From NCBI GenBank assembly GCA_039566865.1, contig CM076944.1:7586501-7650500 (forward strand): a DNA stretch of 64,000 bases, in the 5' to 3' direction. Made by a program: the position numbers and the translations under genes. This DNA is from Aurelia coerulea. Its lineage: Eukaryota > Cnidaria > Scyphozoa > Semaeostomeae > Ulmaridae. Position 1 is the stretch's first letter. Every line of letters begins with the position of its first letter. The notes under the pieces are model-generated. The model did no database searches, was not told the origin of the DNA, and saw only the letters and a program-made list of their open reading frames with translations. Positions 63,648-64,000 of the stretch are shown here, piece by piece.

Positions 63648-64000
63648 ATGGGCCGCGATTCTGGTCGTTGTTCTCCCAAAGAGAGAAGGAGTTGTCCTAT
63701 CGAAGATGAGCCTAGGCCGAAGAGAATTAGAAAGCAAGTGGAAAGGTATGGATATGAACCCAAAACATTGATCATGTCGAATATAAAGACAGTGGAAACT
63801 AGATCCTCGCGGAAACGGATGTTGGACCGAAAAAGACGGACATCTTCAAGAACGAGAAATTCTACTTCAAAGAAAGTTACTTGCGAAGAAAAGGAAGAAT
63901 TAATCGAAGAGAAATGTCTGGAACTTTGTGACTTGAGCGAAGAGGTTTTATTGCTGATATTAGAACGTATTCCAGCTTTTGGACTGATAAACTTGAGCAA
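63648..64000 (+). CDS. F-box protein, N-terminal part (runs off the window)
   Basis: An uninterrupted frame from ATG at 63648 to the window end gives 117 codons. Residues 1-85 are very basic and Ser-rich, with runs such as RPKRIRKQVERYGYEP and SRKRMLDRKRRTSSRTR that could act as nuclear localisation signals. An acidic stretch (EEKEELIEEKC) follows. Residues about 93-117 read CDLSEEVLLLILERIPAFGL, the first half of an F-box (L.(E/D)E(V/I)LL.I...(I/L)P...L). F-box proteins bind SKP1 and present substrates to a cullin-1 ubiquitin ligase. The C-terminal substrate-binding domain, which would name the family, is outside the window. An open minus-strand frame over the same bases is a shadow. Confidence 0.75.
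   Translation, partial: MGRDSGRCSPKERRSCPIEDEPRPKRIRKQVERYGYEPKTLIMSNIKTVETRSSRKRMLDRKRRTSSRTRNSTSKKVTCEEKEELIEEKCLELCDLSEEVLLLILERIPAFGLINLS

Noticed and set aside
63638..64000. Minus-strand open frame of 120 codons at the right edge
   Set aside because: It is the shadow of the plus-strand F-box frame, which has a clear domain pattern and a good start; the minus frame has none.

Overview
The window is animal nuclear DNA that is AT-rich, intron-rich and heavily colonised by transposons. One spliced gene for a large cadherin/EGF single-pass membrane protein fills roughly the first 40 kb on the + strand. An F-box gene starts at the right edge. Metazoan-type cadherin repeats, GT-AG introns and many non-LTR retrotransposon ends with a C-terminal 'W..(G)..C.C.(L/I)C' signature suggest an early-branching animal, most likely an anthozoan cnidarian such as a coral, sea anemone or octocoral. 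That placement is inference; I could not run a search.

Cadherin gene (862?/6250-40131, +). Sixteen exons from 6250 to 40131 join in compatible phases. They give about 1950 residues with 13-14 cadherin repeat boundaries, then EGF-like modules, an unassigned membrane-proximal domain of about 160 residues, one transmembrane helix and a tail of about 105 residues ending near an NPVY motif. A weaker candidate exon at 862-997 ends in a cadherin-like INDPPSD and joins exon 1 in phase. The real N-terminus lies upstream of the window. Two exons carry apparent frame-breaking indels: +7 at about 16828 and +1 at about 33492. They are either assembly or allele errors or early decay.

Introns. Nearly every long intron is a mosaic of nested non-autonomous transposons. 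These are foldback/MITE families with TA-type target sites and CCGGGTG ends (mariner-like), families with 9-bp target duplications and long terminal inverted repeats (MULE-like), families flanked by TTAA (piggyBac-like), one clean hAT-like element with an 8-bp duplication, two tRNA-derived SINE families, several 5'-truncated LINE copies, and an odd family with homopolymer-G termini. Two introns show duplications of host splice sequence: a 7-fold tandem array of the exon 4 splice donor, and two extra copies of the start of exon 14.

Intergenic region (40132-63647). I recognise no further convincing gene. It holds more of the same families, a near-perfect 482-bp palindrome, a 129-bp tandem array, a TTAA foldback carrying a signal-peptide-like reading frame, and a set of inverted repeats nested three deep. 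From 63648 to the edge is the start of an F-box gene with a very basic N-terminus. Three copies of an E-box-containing motif sit within 500 bp upstream of its start codon.
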